NCBI GenBank assembly: GCA_020634455.1 | Contig: JACKBQ010000002.1 | Coordinates: 496,001 to 560,000 of the forward strand | Direction of reading: 5' to 3' | DNA: 64,000 nt | Source of the DNA: Ardenticatenaceae bacterium | GTDB lineage: Bacteria > Chloroflexota > Anaerolineae > Promineifilales > Promineifilaceae | In this document: positions 23,887 to 32,237 of the stretch, piece after piece | Layout of the letters: every line of letters begins with the position of its first letter | Position numbering within the stretch: position 1 is the first letter of the stretch | Position numbers and translations under genes: made by a program | The notes under the pieces: generated by a model | The model's input: only the letters and a program-made list of their open reading frames with translations | Database searches by the model: none | Told to the model about the DNA's origin: nothing

Positions 23887-26823
23887 ATGTGTAATTTGCG
23901 ATTGCGTTTGAATAGTGCTCTAATGGTAGTTACTCTGCTTCTGTTGGGGTGTGATGGATTTGGGCAGACAACACCGCTGCCCACGGCCGTTTCCCCCCTC
24001 CCAACCTCACCCTCCATCCCCAACCCACCGACGCCTGCGCTGCCCAGCGCTACGCCGCCGCCTACCAGCGCCCCGCTGCCCACCGCCACCTACGACGCCG
24101 CCCTGGACGACTGGACCATCCTTGTCTACATGGACGCGGACAACAACCTGGAGCTACCCGGGCTGCTGGACCTGAATGAGATGGAAGCGGCGGGCAGCAG
24201 CGAACAGGTCAACGTCATCGTGCAGATTGACCGGGCGCTGGGCGAAACCGCCAGCGACGGCGACTGGTCCGACACGCGCCGCTACCGCATCCTGGGCGAC
24301 GGCGACCGCAACCTGCTCAACTCCGAGCCGCTGCAAAGCCTGGGCGAGCAAAACATGGGCGATCCGCAGGTGCTGGCCGATTTCGTCAGCTGGGGCATCC
24401 AAAGCTTCCCCGCCAACCGGTACGCCCTCATCCTCTGGGACCACGGCGCAGGCTGGAGCGGCATCGCCTACGACGGCGACGCGCCAACCTTTGCCGATGG
24501 CGACTACATCAGCCTGCCCGATTTGCAGGGCGCATTACAGATGGGTCTGGCCGAAGCGGGCGTGCCCGCGCTGGACGTCATCGGCTTCGACGCCTGCCTG
24601 ATGGGGCAGCTAGACGTGTTTCAGGCGGTACGGCCGTTCACCCGCTACGCCGTCGGTTCAGAAGAGCTAACCCCCGGCCAGGGCTGGGATTACGAAGCGC
24701 TGCTGCGCACCCTGTACGCCAATTCCGATGTGGACGGCCGTTCCCTGGCCACCAGCATGGTTAACGAATTTGTCAATTTTTATACGGCCGTGCAGCCCGA
24801 CGATTTTGTCACCATGTCCGCCGTTGATTTAAGCCAGCTCGGTGGCCTGACGCTGGCCGTGGAGCAGTTGGCCAACGCCCTCAGCGTCGAACCCACCTTC
24901 GTCGCCAGCGCCGTGGGCGATGCCCGCAGCGGGGCGGCCACTTTCGCCCGCGTCTACCCGGACAGCTTTGAAGAGTACGCCGCGATTGACCTGCACAACT
25001 TCGCCTCGATTTTGGCCCAGCGCAGCCCGGATACGGCCGTTGTCACCGCCGCCAATGCCGTTATGAATGCCGTCAACAATGCCGTCATCGCCAACGGCAC
25101 GGGTGCCGGGCTAAAAACGAGTCAGGGCGTGGCGATTTACTTTCCCCGGAACGGCCGTTACTACAACCCCACCTACGGCCAAACTACCCAACTCGCCGCC
25201 TGGGACGCCTTCTTGCAAACCTACCACGCCGTCGGCCAGGCCGAACTGCCCCCGCCCGCCGTCAACCTGAGCGCAGCGCAAGCCCCCGTGGCCGGGCTGC
25301 AAAATCCTGCCTTCATCAACTTTCAGGTGATTGGCCGCGACGTGGAGAACGTGGCCCTGATTGCTGGGCGCTACTTGGAAGACGGCCGTCAGCTCCTGCT
25401 GGAGTACGACAACCTCAACCCCGAACCGACCACCTTGCCCGATGGCAGCGAGCTGCAAGAGTGGCGCGACGGCGTGCATGATGACTTCTACGTCTGGGAG
25501 ACGGAAGTCACCTACCTGTACGACAGCTTCGACAACGGGGAGTTTGTGGTGATGTGGCCCACCGAGCCGGGCAGCACCCTGTTCACCGTCCAGGGCCGCT
25601 ACCGCCGCGCCGATGGCGACAGCTACGTTGATGCCAACCTTGTCTTCGACCACCGCACCGCCAGCCTCAGCCGCGTCTGGACGGTACAGTCGGACGCCAC
25701 CAGCGCCCCCGCCGAACTACTACCCCAGCCCGGCGACGAGTTCCAGCTCTACACGCTCTACTACGATGAGGGCGAATTCATCCGTGAACCGGGCACGAGC
25801 CTGTACTTTGATGACAACCGCGATTTGTATTTTGAGTGGCGGCCCTTGCCCGACGGCCGTCACTTTTTTGGTTTTCAGGCGGAGAATGTGGGGGGGGAAA
25901 CGGCCGTATCCTTCATCGAGCTCAACGTAGACAACAGCGCCCTCACCCTTGGCTACGAAGCATACCTCGACCCGTACCTCGGCTTCCAATTCTTGTACCC
26001 CGAAGCGTGGTTTGCCCCGCGCTACCAGGACACGCTGCTCTACACCAGCCAGCGGCAGGGCAGCACCCAGTTTCAGGTCACCATTTATCCGAATGTGGAT
26101 ACGGCCGTCACGCCCCAATCGCTGCAAACCCAAACCTTGCAACAGTTTGGCGCGGTGGATGTGTTGTATGAAAACGAGGTGCTGATTGCTGGCCAGCCCG
26201 GCCTGCGCACCGCCTACGGCTACAACAAGCCAGACGAAGGCGAACGCACCGGCATCTTCCTCACCTTTGTCCATGAGGGCACCGGCTTTGTGGTGGATGT
26301 GGATGGCCTGTCCAGCGACGAACAAACCACCCAAACCGTTGTGCAGACTATCGCCGATAGCTGGGCCTACCGGGACGTGGGCATCGGCCTCCAGCCCGGT
26401 CGCTGGCCGATTGCCACGCTGGACGGGTTTACAGTTGCCCAGCCCGCCACTTTTGCCTACCAGCAGGTGGGCAGTTGGGAATGGTTTGGCGCGGGGGCCA
26501 CCACCTTTGTCGCCCTGCGCACCCAGCCCACGGCGCTGGACACCCCCGGCGTGGTCAACACCCTCATCCGCGACGCCAGCGACGGGGTGGAAAACTTCAC
26601 GCTAGAAGGCGATCCGTACGAGTTCCCGCTAGGGGGCTTGCTCTGGCTGCGGGTGGACTTCAGCTACGACGATCCAGAAGCGGGCACCATCTGGGGTTTC
26701 CTCATGGCGCGGGTGGAGGAGGGCCAGGACATCGTCGCCTGGGCCGAAGCCCCGTCGGGGGAATATAATCGGCTGGAAACGGCCGTCTTCCTCACCATGA
26801 TCGCCGACCTCACTTTGCGCTGA
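23887..26823 (+). CDS. Clostripain-family (C11) cysteine peptidase, lipoprotein
   Basis: 978 residues. Lipobox 'LLGC' with Cys22, then a Pro/Thr-rich linker (28-72). The C11 domain has 'WTILVYMDADNNLE' (about 78), the catalytic His in 'LILWDHGAGWSG' (about 184) and the catalytic Cys in 'VIGFDACLMGQLDV' (about 234). The remainder (about 460-978) is beta-rich and Asp/Tyr-rich, with repeated domains probably involved in binding at the cell surface. Predicted to cleave after basic residues as other C11 enzymes do. At least eleven ACGGCCGT copies lie inside the gene. Divergent from the AT-rich island. Confidence 0.85.
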   Translation: MCNLRLRLNSALMVVTLLLLGCDGFGQTTPLPTAVSPLPTSPSIPNPPTPALPSATPPPTSAPLPTATYDAALDDWTILVYMDADNNLELPGLLDLNEMEAAGSSEQVNVIVQIDRALGETASDGDWSDTRRYRILGDGDRNLLNSEPLQSLGEQNMGDPQVLADFVSWGIQSFPANRYALILWDHGAGWSGIAYDGDAPTFADGDYISLPDLQGALQMGLAEAGVPALDVIGFDACLMGQLDVFQAVRPFTRYAVGSEELTPGQGWDYEALLRTLYANSDVDGRSLATSMVNEFVNFYTAVQPDDFVTMSAVDLSQLGGLTLAVEQLANALSVEPTFVASAVGDARSGAATFARVYPDSFEEYAAIDLHNFASILAQRSPDTAVVTAANAVMNAVNNAVIANGTGAGLKTSQGVAIYFPRNGRYYNPTYGQTTQLAAWDAFLQTYHAVGQAELPPPAVNLSAAQAPVAGLQNPAFINFQVIGRDVENVALIAGRYLEDGRQLLLEYDNLNPEPTTLPDGSELQEWRDGVHDDFYVWETEVTYLYDSFDNGEFVVMWPTEPGSTLFTVQGRYRRADGDSYVDANLVFDHRTASLSRVWTVQSDATSAPAELLPQPGDEFQLYTLYYDEGEFIREPGTSLYFDDNRDLYFEWRPLPDGRHFFGFQAENVGGETAVSFIELNVDNSALTLGYEAYLDPYLGFQFLYPEAWFAPRYQDTLLYTSQRQGSTQFQVTIYPNVDTAVTPQSLQTQTLQQFGAVDVLYENEVLIAGQPGLRTAYGYNKPDEGERTGIFLTFVHEGTGFVVDVDGLSSDEQTTQTVVQTIADSWAYRDVGIGLQPGRWPIATLDGFTVAQPATFAYQQVGSWEWFGAGATTFVALRTQPTALDTPGVVNTLIRDASDGVENFTLEGDPYEFPLGGLLWLRVDFSYDDPEAGTIWGFLMARVEEGQDIVAWAEAPSGEYNRLETAVFLTMIADLTLR

Positions 26824-26838
26824 CCCTGAAAGATTTAA

Positions 26839-26893
26839 TGTAGCCGCGGATTCTTTCCGCGCTGGTTGGGCGCACAAAGAATGTGCGGCTACA
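26839..26893. terminator. Convergent-gene hairpin, likely bidirectional terminator
   Basis: TGTAGCCGCGGATTCTTT (26839-26856) is complementary over 16 of 18 positions to AAAGAATGTGCGGCTACA (26876-26893). It lies between the convergent peptidase and McrB-like genes. No long T run, so it may rather be a repeat. Confidence 0.5.
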
Positions 26894-26966
26894 CACTTGA
26901 GGAGTGAGCATTCTCAAATGCGAACGGCCGTAACGAGCCGCATCTGAGGATGCTTTCTCCTCATTT

Positions 26967-28622
26967 TTATGAAAGTTGGTTGGCGATTTTGGGCCAGCGG
27001 AAGGCGGCGATTTGGTCCGGTTGGTCGAAGAAATATTCTTCCAGGTAGGGTTCGATTTCCAGTTGCCAGATGTCGGGGAGCTGCTCGCGCAAGTTTGGTT
27101 CCAGAAAAAAGGTGATGCCCACAAAATAGTGTGGGTCGGCAATTTGGCGGTTGAGGCGCTGGAGCAGCTTGGTGAGCGGTTCCGCATCGTACCCGGTGCT
27201 GGCGTGGAACTGGCGCAGGACGTCGTAGTTGGGCGGCAGGTGGATGAAGGCGAAGCGGCGGCGCAGGGCGTGGTCTACCAGGGCAATGGAGCGATCGGCC
27301 GTATTCATGGTACCGATGAGGCGTACGTTGGCCGGAATTTGGAAGCTGCCGCCGCTGGCCAGCGGAATCGAAGCGTCGCGGTACTCTAAAAGCACCATCA
27401 GTTCGCCAAAAACGGCCGCTAAATTGGCCCGGTTAATCTCATCAATAATCAACACACAAACGCCGTCCCGCTGGCTGGCGCGCTGGCAAAAGTCCAGAAA
27501 GCGGCCAGGGACCAGGCTGTAATGGAGCGTGCCGGATTCGTCGGTGAACGGCCGTATCCCCTGCACAAAATCTTCGTAAGCGTAGGCGGGATGGAACTGC
27601 ACCATTTCCCAGAAACCATCCTGGCCCTGGGTAAGGTGCTGGGCCAGTTTTTGCGCTAAAAATGTTTTGCCGGTGCCCGGTGGCCCGTGCAAAATGGCCT
27701 GCCCTTTGCGCCCGATTGCGCGTAGCCAGCGACTGAGTTCGTCCTGGGGCAGGCCGGTGTCGCGGGCACATTGCTCTATCGTGTAGGGTTCAGGGGTGGT
27801 CTGATAATCGGCGGGTGGTTCCTGGAAAACGGCCGTACCCATCGCCGCAGGCGCGTACCGGATTGGGCTGGTGGTGAGTGATGGGGGCACGTCCAGCTCA
27901 ATTTGCCCCTTGTCATCCAGCCGCCCGGTTTGGTGCTTACTAATTTGCTCACACACCCAGATGAGGCTTTGCACATCCACCATGTCCCGCACGCCAAAAT
28001 CGGCTAGCGAATCGTAAAGGGTGTTGGCTTGCTGGCGCAGCAGGGCGTAGCTGCTGGCGGACGGTTCCAGGGTGATGAACAGCTTGGTTTGGGGCACGGT
28101 CGGATTGCTGTCATCGTCTGGCTGGATGAATTTGAGGAACCAGCGGGCGGTGCGCGGCTTCACCAGCATTTCGGTTTGTGGGTGGCAGATGAACAAGAAG
28201 TAGGTGGGCAGCGGCCATTTATTGGGCAGTCCGCTGGCGCTCAGGAAGTCGGAGAAGGTTTGCAGGCGGTCGGGGGTGGGGCGGTCGCCGTAGAGCAGGT
28301 TGCGCAGCTGGGTGCAGAAGGCGGGTTTGTCGAGATCGGGATGGTTGAGAACGGCCGTATCCCCCGAAGACGGCACCGAACGCCACAACAAATTGTTGTC
28401 CTGCACCAGCTTGTTAAGCCGGTCAAGAAACGTATCGTAAGCGCCCTCGGCCAGCAGTTGGTCCAGCGCCGCCTGGCTGAGCCAGTTTTGCGCTTTGGCG
28501 ATCGTGGCTTGCTTGTAAGAAATCTCATCCGCCATGAAGTCCGGGTGGGCAAAACTTTCCCATACCGGGTAGCGCTGCCGTACAAGCTGGATGAGTTCCT
28601 GAACCTGCCAGTTGGGGAGCAT
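26967..28622 (-). CDS. McrB-like AAA+ NTPase without a McrC partner
   Basis: 551 residues. The N-terminal 1-290 is an unrecognised region ('FSDFLSASGLPNKWPLPTYFLFI'). The AAA domain has Walker A 'LHGPPGTGKTFLAQKL' (about 310), 'VQFHPAYAYEDFVQGI', Walker B 'VLIIDEINRANLAAVFGELMVLLE' and the McrB hallmark 'GTMNTADRSIALVDHALRRRF' (about 440). McrB proteins are motor subunits of modification-dependent restriction and related defence systems, normally paired with the nuclease McrC. No McrC-like gene lies next to it: a GNAT gene precedes it and a convergent peptidase follows. Its partner may be encoded elsewhere, or it may have another role. Confidence 0.8.
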   Translation of the reverse strand: MLPNWQVQELIQLVRQRYPVWESFAHPDFMADEISYKQATIAKAQNWLSQAALDQLLAEGAYDTFLDRLNKLVQDNNLLWRSVPSSGDTAVLNHPDLDKPAFCTQLRNLLYGDRPTPDRLQTFSDFLSASGLPNKWPLPTYFLFICHPQTEMLVKPRTARWFLKFIQPDDDSNPTVPQTKLFITLEPSASSYALLRQQANTLYDSLADFGVRDMVDVQSLIWVCEQISKHQTGRLDDKGQIELDVPPSLTTSPIRYAPAAMGTAVFQEPPADYQTTPEPYTIEQCARDTGLPQDELSRWLRAIGRKGQAILHGPPGTGKTFLAQKLAQHLTQGQDGFWEMVQFHPAYAYEDFVQGIRPFTDESGTLHYSLVPGRFLDFCQRASQRDGVCVLIIDEINRANLAAVFGELMVLLEYRDASIPLASGGSFQIPANVRLIGTMNTADRSIALVDHALRRRFAFIHLPPNYDVLRQFHASTGYDAEPLTKLLQRLNRQIADPHYFVGITFFLEPNLREQLPDIWQLEIEPYLEEYFFDQPDQIAAFRWPKIANQLS

Positions 28623-28655
28623 AAAGACCTGATTAGATTACAAAAGTCTCTTACG

Positions 28656-28738
28656 CTTGTCATTCTGAGTGAAGCGCAGCGGATTGAAGAATCCCATCCA
28701 ACTTGGTAGGGATGCTTCACTCCGTTCAGCATGACAAG
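28656..28738. repeat. CTTGTCAT...ATGACAAG intergenic inverted repeat
   Basis: Outer arms CTTGTCAT (28656-28663) and ATGACAAG (28731-28738), inner arms GTGAAGC and GCTTCAC, with GGATTGAAGAATCCC inside. Sits between the GNAT and McrB-like genes. Same family as 16931-17046. Confidence 0.7.
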
Positions 28739-28789
28739 TGGAAAATGATAATAAAAACATGAAAATAGTTATGTAAATCTTTGGCTAGT

Positions 28790-29239
28790 TTAATCGGGAG
28801 TCGGTTGGGATGCAAGCTGCATTTTGAACTTGTAATCCTCCTCGGCAATGATTTGCAAACCGAGCCGTTCGTACAGTTTTTGTGCCTCTGGGTTTGTTTT
28901 GAGGACGTGGAGGGTGAAGGTTTTGCCGGTTTGTTGGGCGCGGTGGATGAGGTTTTGGAGAACGGCCGTTCCCCACCCACGTCCCTGAAATTCAGGCAAA
29001 ATCGAAATGAGCGCCACGTAGAGTTCATCTTCCTCTTCGCGCACCGAAAGAGTGCCAACATCCTGGTCTTGCCACTGCAAAACTTCTCTTTTGGCTGGAT
29101 CAAACTTTTCGCGAAAATAATTTTGTTGCCACGCTTCGTCCCAGCCCCAGGTTCGGGCAACTGATTCTTTCATTGCCGCTCGATGCAGGGCGTACAGAAA
29201 ATCATAATCATGCAGCGTGGCGGGGCGTTTGGTTAGCAT
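28790..29239 (-). CDS. GNAT-family N-acetyltransferase
   Basis: 149 residues. 'YVALISILPEFQGRGWGTAVLQNLIHRAQQTGKTFTLHVLKTNPEAQKLYERLGLQI' (about 72-130) contains the acetyl-CoA loop Q/R-GxG-x-A (here RGWGTA) and the 'N..A..LYE.LGF' strand of GNAT enzymes. The acyl acceptor is unknown. It precedes the McrB-like gene on the same strand with a 167-bp repeat-filled gap, so a shared transcript is doubtful. Confidence 0.85.
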   Translation of the reverse strand: MLTKRPATLHDYDFLYALHRAAMKESVARTWGWDEAWQQNYFREKFDPAKREVLQWQDQDVGTLSVREEEDELYVALISILPEFQGRGWGTAVLQNLIHRAQQTGKTFTLHVLKTNPEAQKLYERLGLQIIAEEDYKFKMQLASQPTPD

Positions 29240-29271
29240 GGTATTTTAGGCATGAAGATTTAGTGATTTGT

Positions 29272-29332
29272 GGAGACTGGAGATTGGAGACTGGTGGAAT
29301 CTCTGATCTCCAGTCTCTAGTCTCCAATCTCA
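29272..29332. repeat. GATTGGAGACT hairpin repeat
   Basis: GAGATTGGAGACT and AGTCTCCAATCTC form a 13-bp stem. Same family as 32181-32234 and 55642-55693. Lies between the VWA gene end and the GNAT start. Confidence 0.7.
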
Positions 29333-31087
29333 TTACTGTTCGGCGGAAATGGAGAGATAAACATTGCCAATCGAGGTGGGATCGGCGGTGAACAGCCGCC
29401 CGCCGGTGACGTTGGCAATGCGGTTCAGCACGTCCTGGTCGGCCGCCTCGCCAAAGGCGATGGGGAAGATTTTCACGCCGTCGGCTTCGGCATTGGCGGG
29501 CAGGCAGGTGGCAAACATCTGGTTTTCGGTGATATTGCCTACGGTGTCTTCGCCGTCGGAGAGTAGCACAATGCCGTAGAGCCGCGTTTCGTTAACGGCC
29601 GTATCTTCCGCCTGCATCTCGGTAGCCTGGGCCACGGCATCACACACCGCCTGGTACAGCGCCGTGTTGCCGTCGGCCGCCAGCCCGGCGATGCGCTGGC
29701 TGAGTCCCTCCACTACATCCCCGACGCGGGCGGGTGGGGCCAATTCCAGCACGTCATCGTTAAAGATGAGTAGACCCACCTCGTCGTTAGCATCCAGGCG
29801 GCTGAGGAACTCAACCGTGGCGTCGCGCGCCGTGCGAATCCGCTCCCCTTCCATGCTGCCAGACACATCCAGCACGATCAAAATGGTGGCTTTGCGTTTG
29901 GTAATGTTGAACAGGTCAATAACGGCGGCGCTGATGTCGGCGTTGGGGCTGGGCAGGGGGGCGACCGTGTTGGGCGTGACGCTGGGGTCGGTGCCGTTTT
30001 CCAGGTTCATGGGGGCGTGCAGGGAGATGCTGCTGTTTAACGGCCGTAAATAATTATCAATCGCCAAATCTTGCTGCTCGCGTGCCAGCAAATAATCCAG
30101 GAAGATTTGGGCGGCTTCGGCCTGCTCGTCGGTGACCCAATCGGCATTGTCCAAAATGCAGTAGGGGTGGTCGGCCCAGATGGTGCCGCCAGCGGGGAAG
30201 ATGAAGGCCAGCGGGAAGGTGAGTTCGTCGCCGCGCTCCACGTTGAAGCGCACCACTTCAGCTTCGGGCACAGCGGCGGCGTGCAGGTAGCTGGGGCCTT
30301 GCTGGGCCATCGCTTCCAGCAGGGCCGGAGCCTGACGGCCGTATTTCGATGTGTTTTCTTCTAGTTGGCGCATCGCTTCTTCTACGGCGGGCGCATAAAT
30401 CTCTGCGGGCGTAAGGGTATCGGTTTTGCCGGCGATGCCGTAGACAAAGCTGGTCATGGAAAGCAGCCCGGAGTTGGCGTAAGCGGGGTGGGTGTGGCCA
30501 AAGCGGAACTGGCCCCATTCAGGACGGCCGTAACTGGCCCAACCCTCTGGATCAGCCGCCAATTCTACAATCGTGTCCCAACCGATGGGCGTTTCTGGCC
30601 AGCCGAGCGTTTCGGCCATGGGCTGCCACATGGCAAAACCCAGCGGGGCGTAGATGGTGGGGGCGCAGCTCTGGCTGGCCAGCGGCTTGTTGGTGCGCTG
30701 TCGCCAAGCATCGTTGGCCTGGTCTACCCAGCTTTGGTCGCCCGGACTCCAGGCCACGGGCTGGCTGCTGCCGTCCAAAATGGCGTTCATCGAACCGCCA
30801 GAGGTGACGTGGCTCACGTTCACCACAATCGTGCTGCCGCCAGTTGTTTCCACTTGCTCGGCGTTGAACTTTTCGACGACCTGGTTGAGCCAGCTTTCTT
30901 TGGTGTTCGAGGAGGCCAGGGTGACGAGGACGGAGCCTGCGGGAACTTCAATTTCTTGGTTGGTTTGGGGGGAAACGGCCGTTTCCCCTCCTAACCCGCG
31001 ATCTATAAGTTGGAAGACAACCACCGACAAAATAACACAGGCCGTAACGGCTAAAATGCCAAAAAAAATAACGCGCGTGCGGTTCAT
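29333..31087 (-). CDS. Extracellular solute-binding protein fused to a von Willebrand factor A domain
   Basis: 584 residues. The N-terminal membrane anchor/signal (about 7-28) is followed by a periplasmic-binding-like domain (45-385; 'VLVTLASSNTKESWLNQVVEKFNAE', 'WASYGRPEWGQFRFGHTHP'). The VWA domain (about 395-580) has the MIDAS motif 'LDVSGSMEGERI' and the later Thr/Asp loops ('ADGNTALYQAV', 'LLSDGED'). This fusion is known in many bacteria but its ligand is unclear. A Mg-dependent adhesion or complex-assembly role outside the cell is inferred. It lies 59 bp downstream of the patatin gene on the same strand. Confidence 0.8.
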   Translation of the reverse strand: MNRTRVIFFGILAVTACVILSVVVFQLIDRGLGGETAVSPQTNQEIEVPAGSVLVTLASSNTKESWLNQVVEKFNAEQVETTGGSTIVVNVSHVTSGGSMNAILDGSSQPVAWSPGDQSWVDQANDAWRQRTNKPLASQSCAPTIYAPLGFAMWQPMAETLGWPETPIGWDTIVELAADPEGWASYGRPEWGQFRFGHTHPAYANSGLLSMTSFVYGIAGKTDTLTPAEIYAPAVEEAMRQLEENTSKYGRQAPALLEAMAQQGPSYLHAAAVPEAEVVRFNVERGDELTFPLAFIFPAGGTIWADHPYCILDNADWVTDEQAEAAQIFLDYLLAREQQDLAIDNYLRPLNSSISLHAPMNLENGTDPSVTPNTVAPLPSPNADISAAVIDLFNITKRKATILIVLDVSGSMEGERIRTARDATVEFLSRLDANDEVGLLIFNDDVLELAPPARVGDVVEGLSQRIAGLAADGNTALYQAVCDAVAQATEMQAEDTAVNETRLYGIVLLSDGEDTVGNITENQMFATCLPANAEADGVKIFPIAFGEAADQDVLNRIANVTGGRLFTADPTSIGNVYLSISAEQ

Positions 31088-31146
31088 CTTACAATGTTTC
31101 CCCTTTGTTGGGTGTCAAAACTGACAAAAAGGCTGAATTTCTCAGC

Positions 31147-32148
31147 TCATTCCACCACGTAACCTTCTTTTTTCCAGGCGAGTTTGGCGTCGTCGTAGCC
31201 CAGTTTGTGCAGTTTTTCATGCCACTCTTCCGTGTAGCTCACAATTTGTTCCACGGGAATAAAATCTTCTGGGCATATAATAATTGGCTTTTTCAACTTT
31301 TTGTAATCTTTTTTCACGTTGGCACCCACAAAATTGTTCACGTCCTGCATGTATTGGTCCACAATGTTGGGGTAATCTGCCTGAATTTTGTCCAACTCGT
31401 CCCGAATTTCGGCCAGGCTGTTGATGAGGCTGAACATCTTCATGTCCGCCTGGAACGAGGCCAGCAGCGCCCATTCAAGCGTCATGCTGGCCGCTTCGTA
31501 CAGGTTGGTGGGCATGGTGCTGGGCAGCGTGGGGATGCTTGCTTCTCCACTTTGCTTGATGGGGGTCATAATGACCACAAAGATTTCTTCGGCTCCGGTG
31601 GCGATGGCAGCGCTGAGCGGCGTGTTGGCTACCACGGCCCCGTCCCAATATTTGGTTTCGCCCAGGCTGGTATGGGGGTAGATGAGGGGGATGGAGCAGC
31701 TGGACAAGATGTGCTCCACGGTAATCTCGGTTTTGTTATTCAGGCTGTTGCTAAAAATTTGCAGCAGTCCTGTAGAAATTTCGGTGGCGGTGATGCGAAG
31801 GTGAACGGCCGTTTTCTCTGGATCATTAATACGCTCAAAATCAACCCAACCTTCGTTCAGCAGTGTGTTACGCAGGGGGGATGTGTCCAGCAGTGAAACC
31901 GATGAGAAGGGATTCCAGTTTGGTTTTTGCACATCCTTGGTGCGCAGCTTACGCCACAAAGCCCACAGCGAGTGTGCATTGTGCCCAGAGGCCAGCGCTG
32001 CGCCATTCACTGCACCAATCGAAGTGCCAACTACGACGTCGGGATACCACTCATGCTCTTCCAAAAAGCGTAAAACGCCCACATGGTACGCCCCACGACC
32101 GCCCCCGCCAGAAAGAACCAACGCTCGTTTTGGATTGCTTGTTAACAT
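31147..32148 (-). CDS. Patatin-like phospholipase
   Basis: 333 residues. Oxyanion loop 'LVLSGGGGRGAYHVGVLRFLEEHEW' at the N-terminus, nucleophile Ser in 'VVGTSIGAVNGAALASG' (G-T-S-I-G, about 42) and the catalytic Asp in 'KYWDGAVVANTPLSAAI' (about 165). Together these form a Ser-Asp dyad lipid acyl hydrolase. It is a close paralogue of the gene at 32238-33275 just upstream (90-bp gap with a repeat). Cytoplasmic, no signal peptide. Confidence 0.88.
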   Translation of the reverse strand: MLTSNPKRALVLSGGGGRGAYHVGVLRFLEEHEWYPDVVVGTSIGAVNGAALASGHNAHSLWALWRKLRTKDVQKPNWNPFSSVSLLDTSPLRNTLLNEGWVDFERINDPEKTAVHLRITATEISTGLLQIFSNSLNNKTEITVEHILSSCSIPLIYPHTSLGETKYWDGAVVANTPLSAAIATGAEEIFVVIMTPIKQSGEASIPTLPSTMPTNLYEAASMTLEWALLASFQADMKMFSLINSLAEIRDELDKIQADYPNIVDQYMQDVNNFVGANVKKDYKKLKKPIIICPEDFIPVEQIVSYTEEWHEKLHKLGYDDAKLAWKKEGYVVE

Positions 32149-32180
32149 ACTGTGTCACTCCTTCAGCATTACACCTGAAA

Positions 32181-32234
32181 GGAGATTGGAGAGTAGAGAT
32201 TAAAAAAATCTCCAGTCACCAATCTCTAATCTTC
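32181..32234. repeat. GATTGGAGA hairpin repeat
   Basis: GGAGATTGGAGAG and the following AATCTCC/CCAATCTC arms form an imperfect hairpin between the two patatin genes. Confidence 0.65.
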
Positions 32235-32237
32235 AAA

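Noticed and set aside
26967..29239. Complete McrBC restriction system
   Set aside because: Only the McrB-like motor is present; the neighbouring gene is a GNAT acetyltransferase, not McrC.
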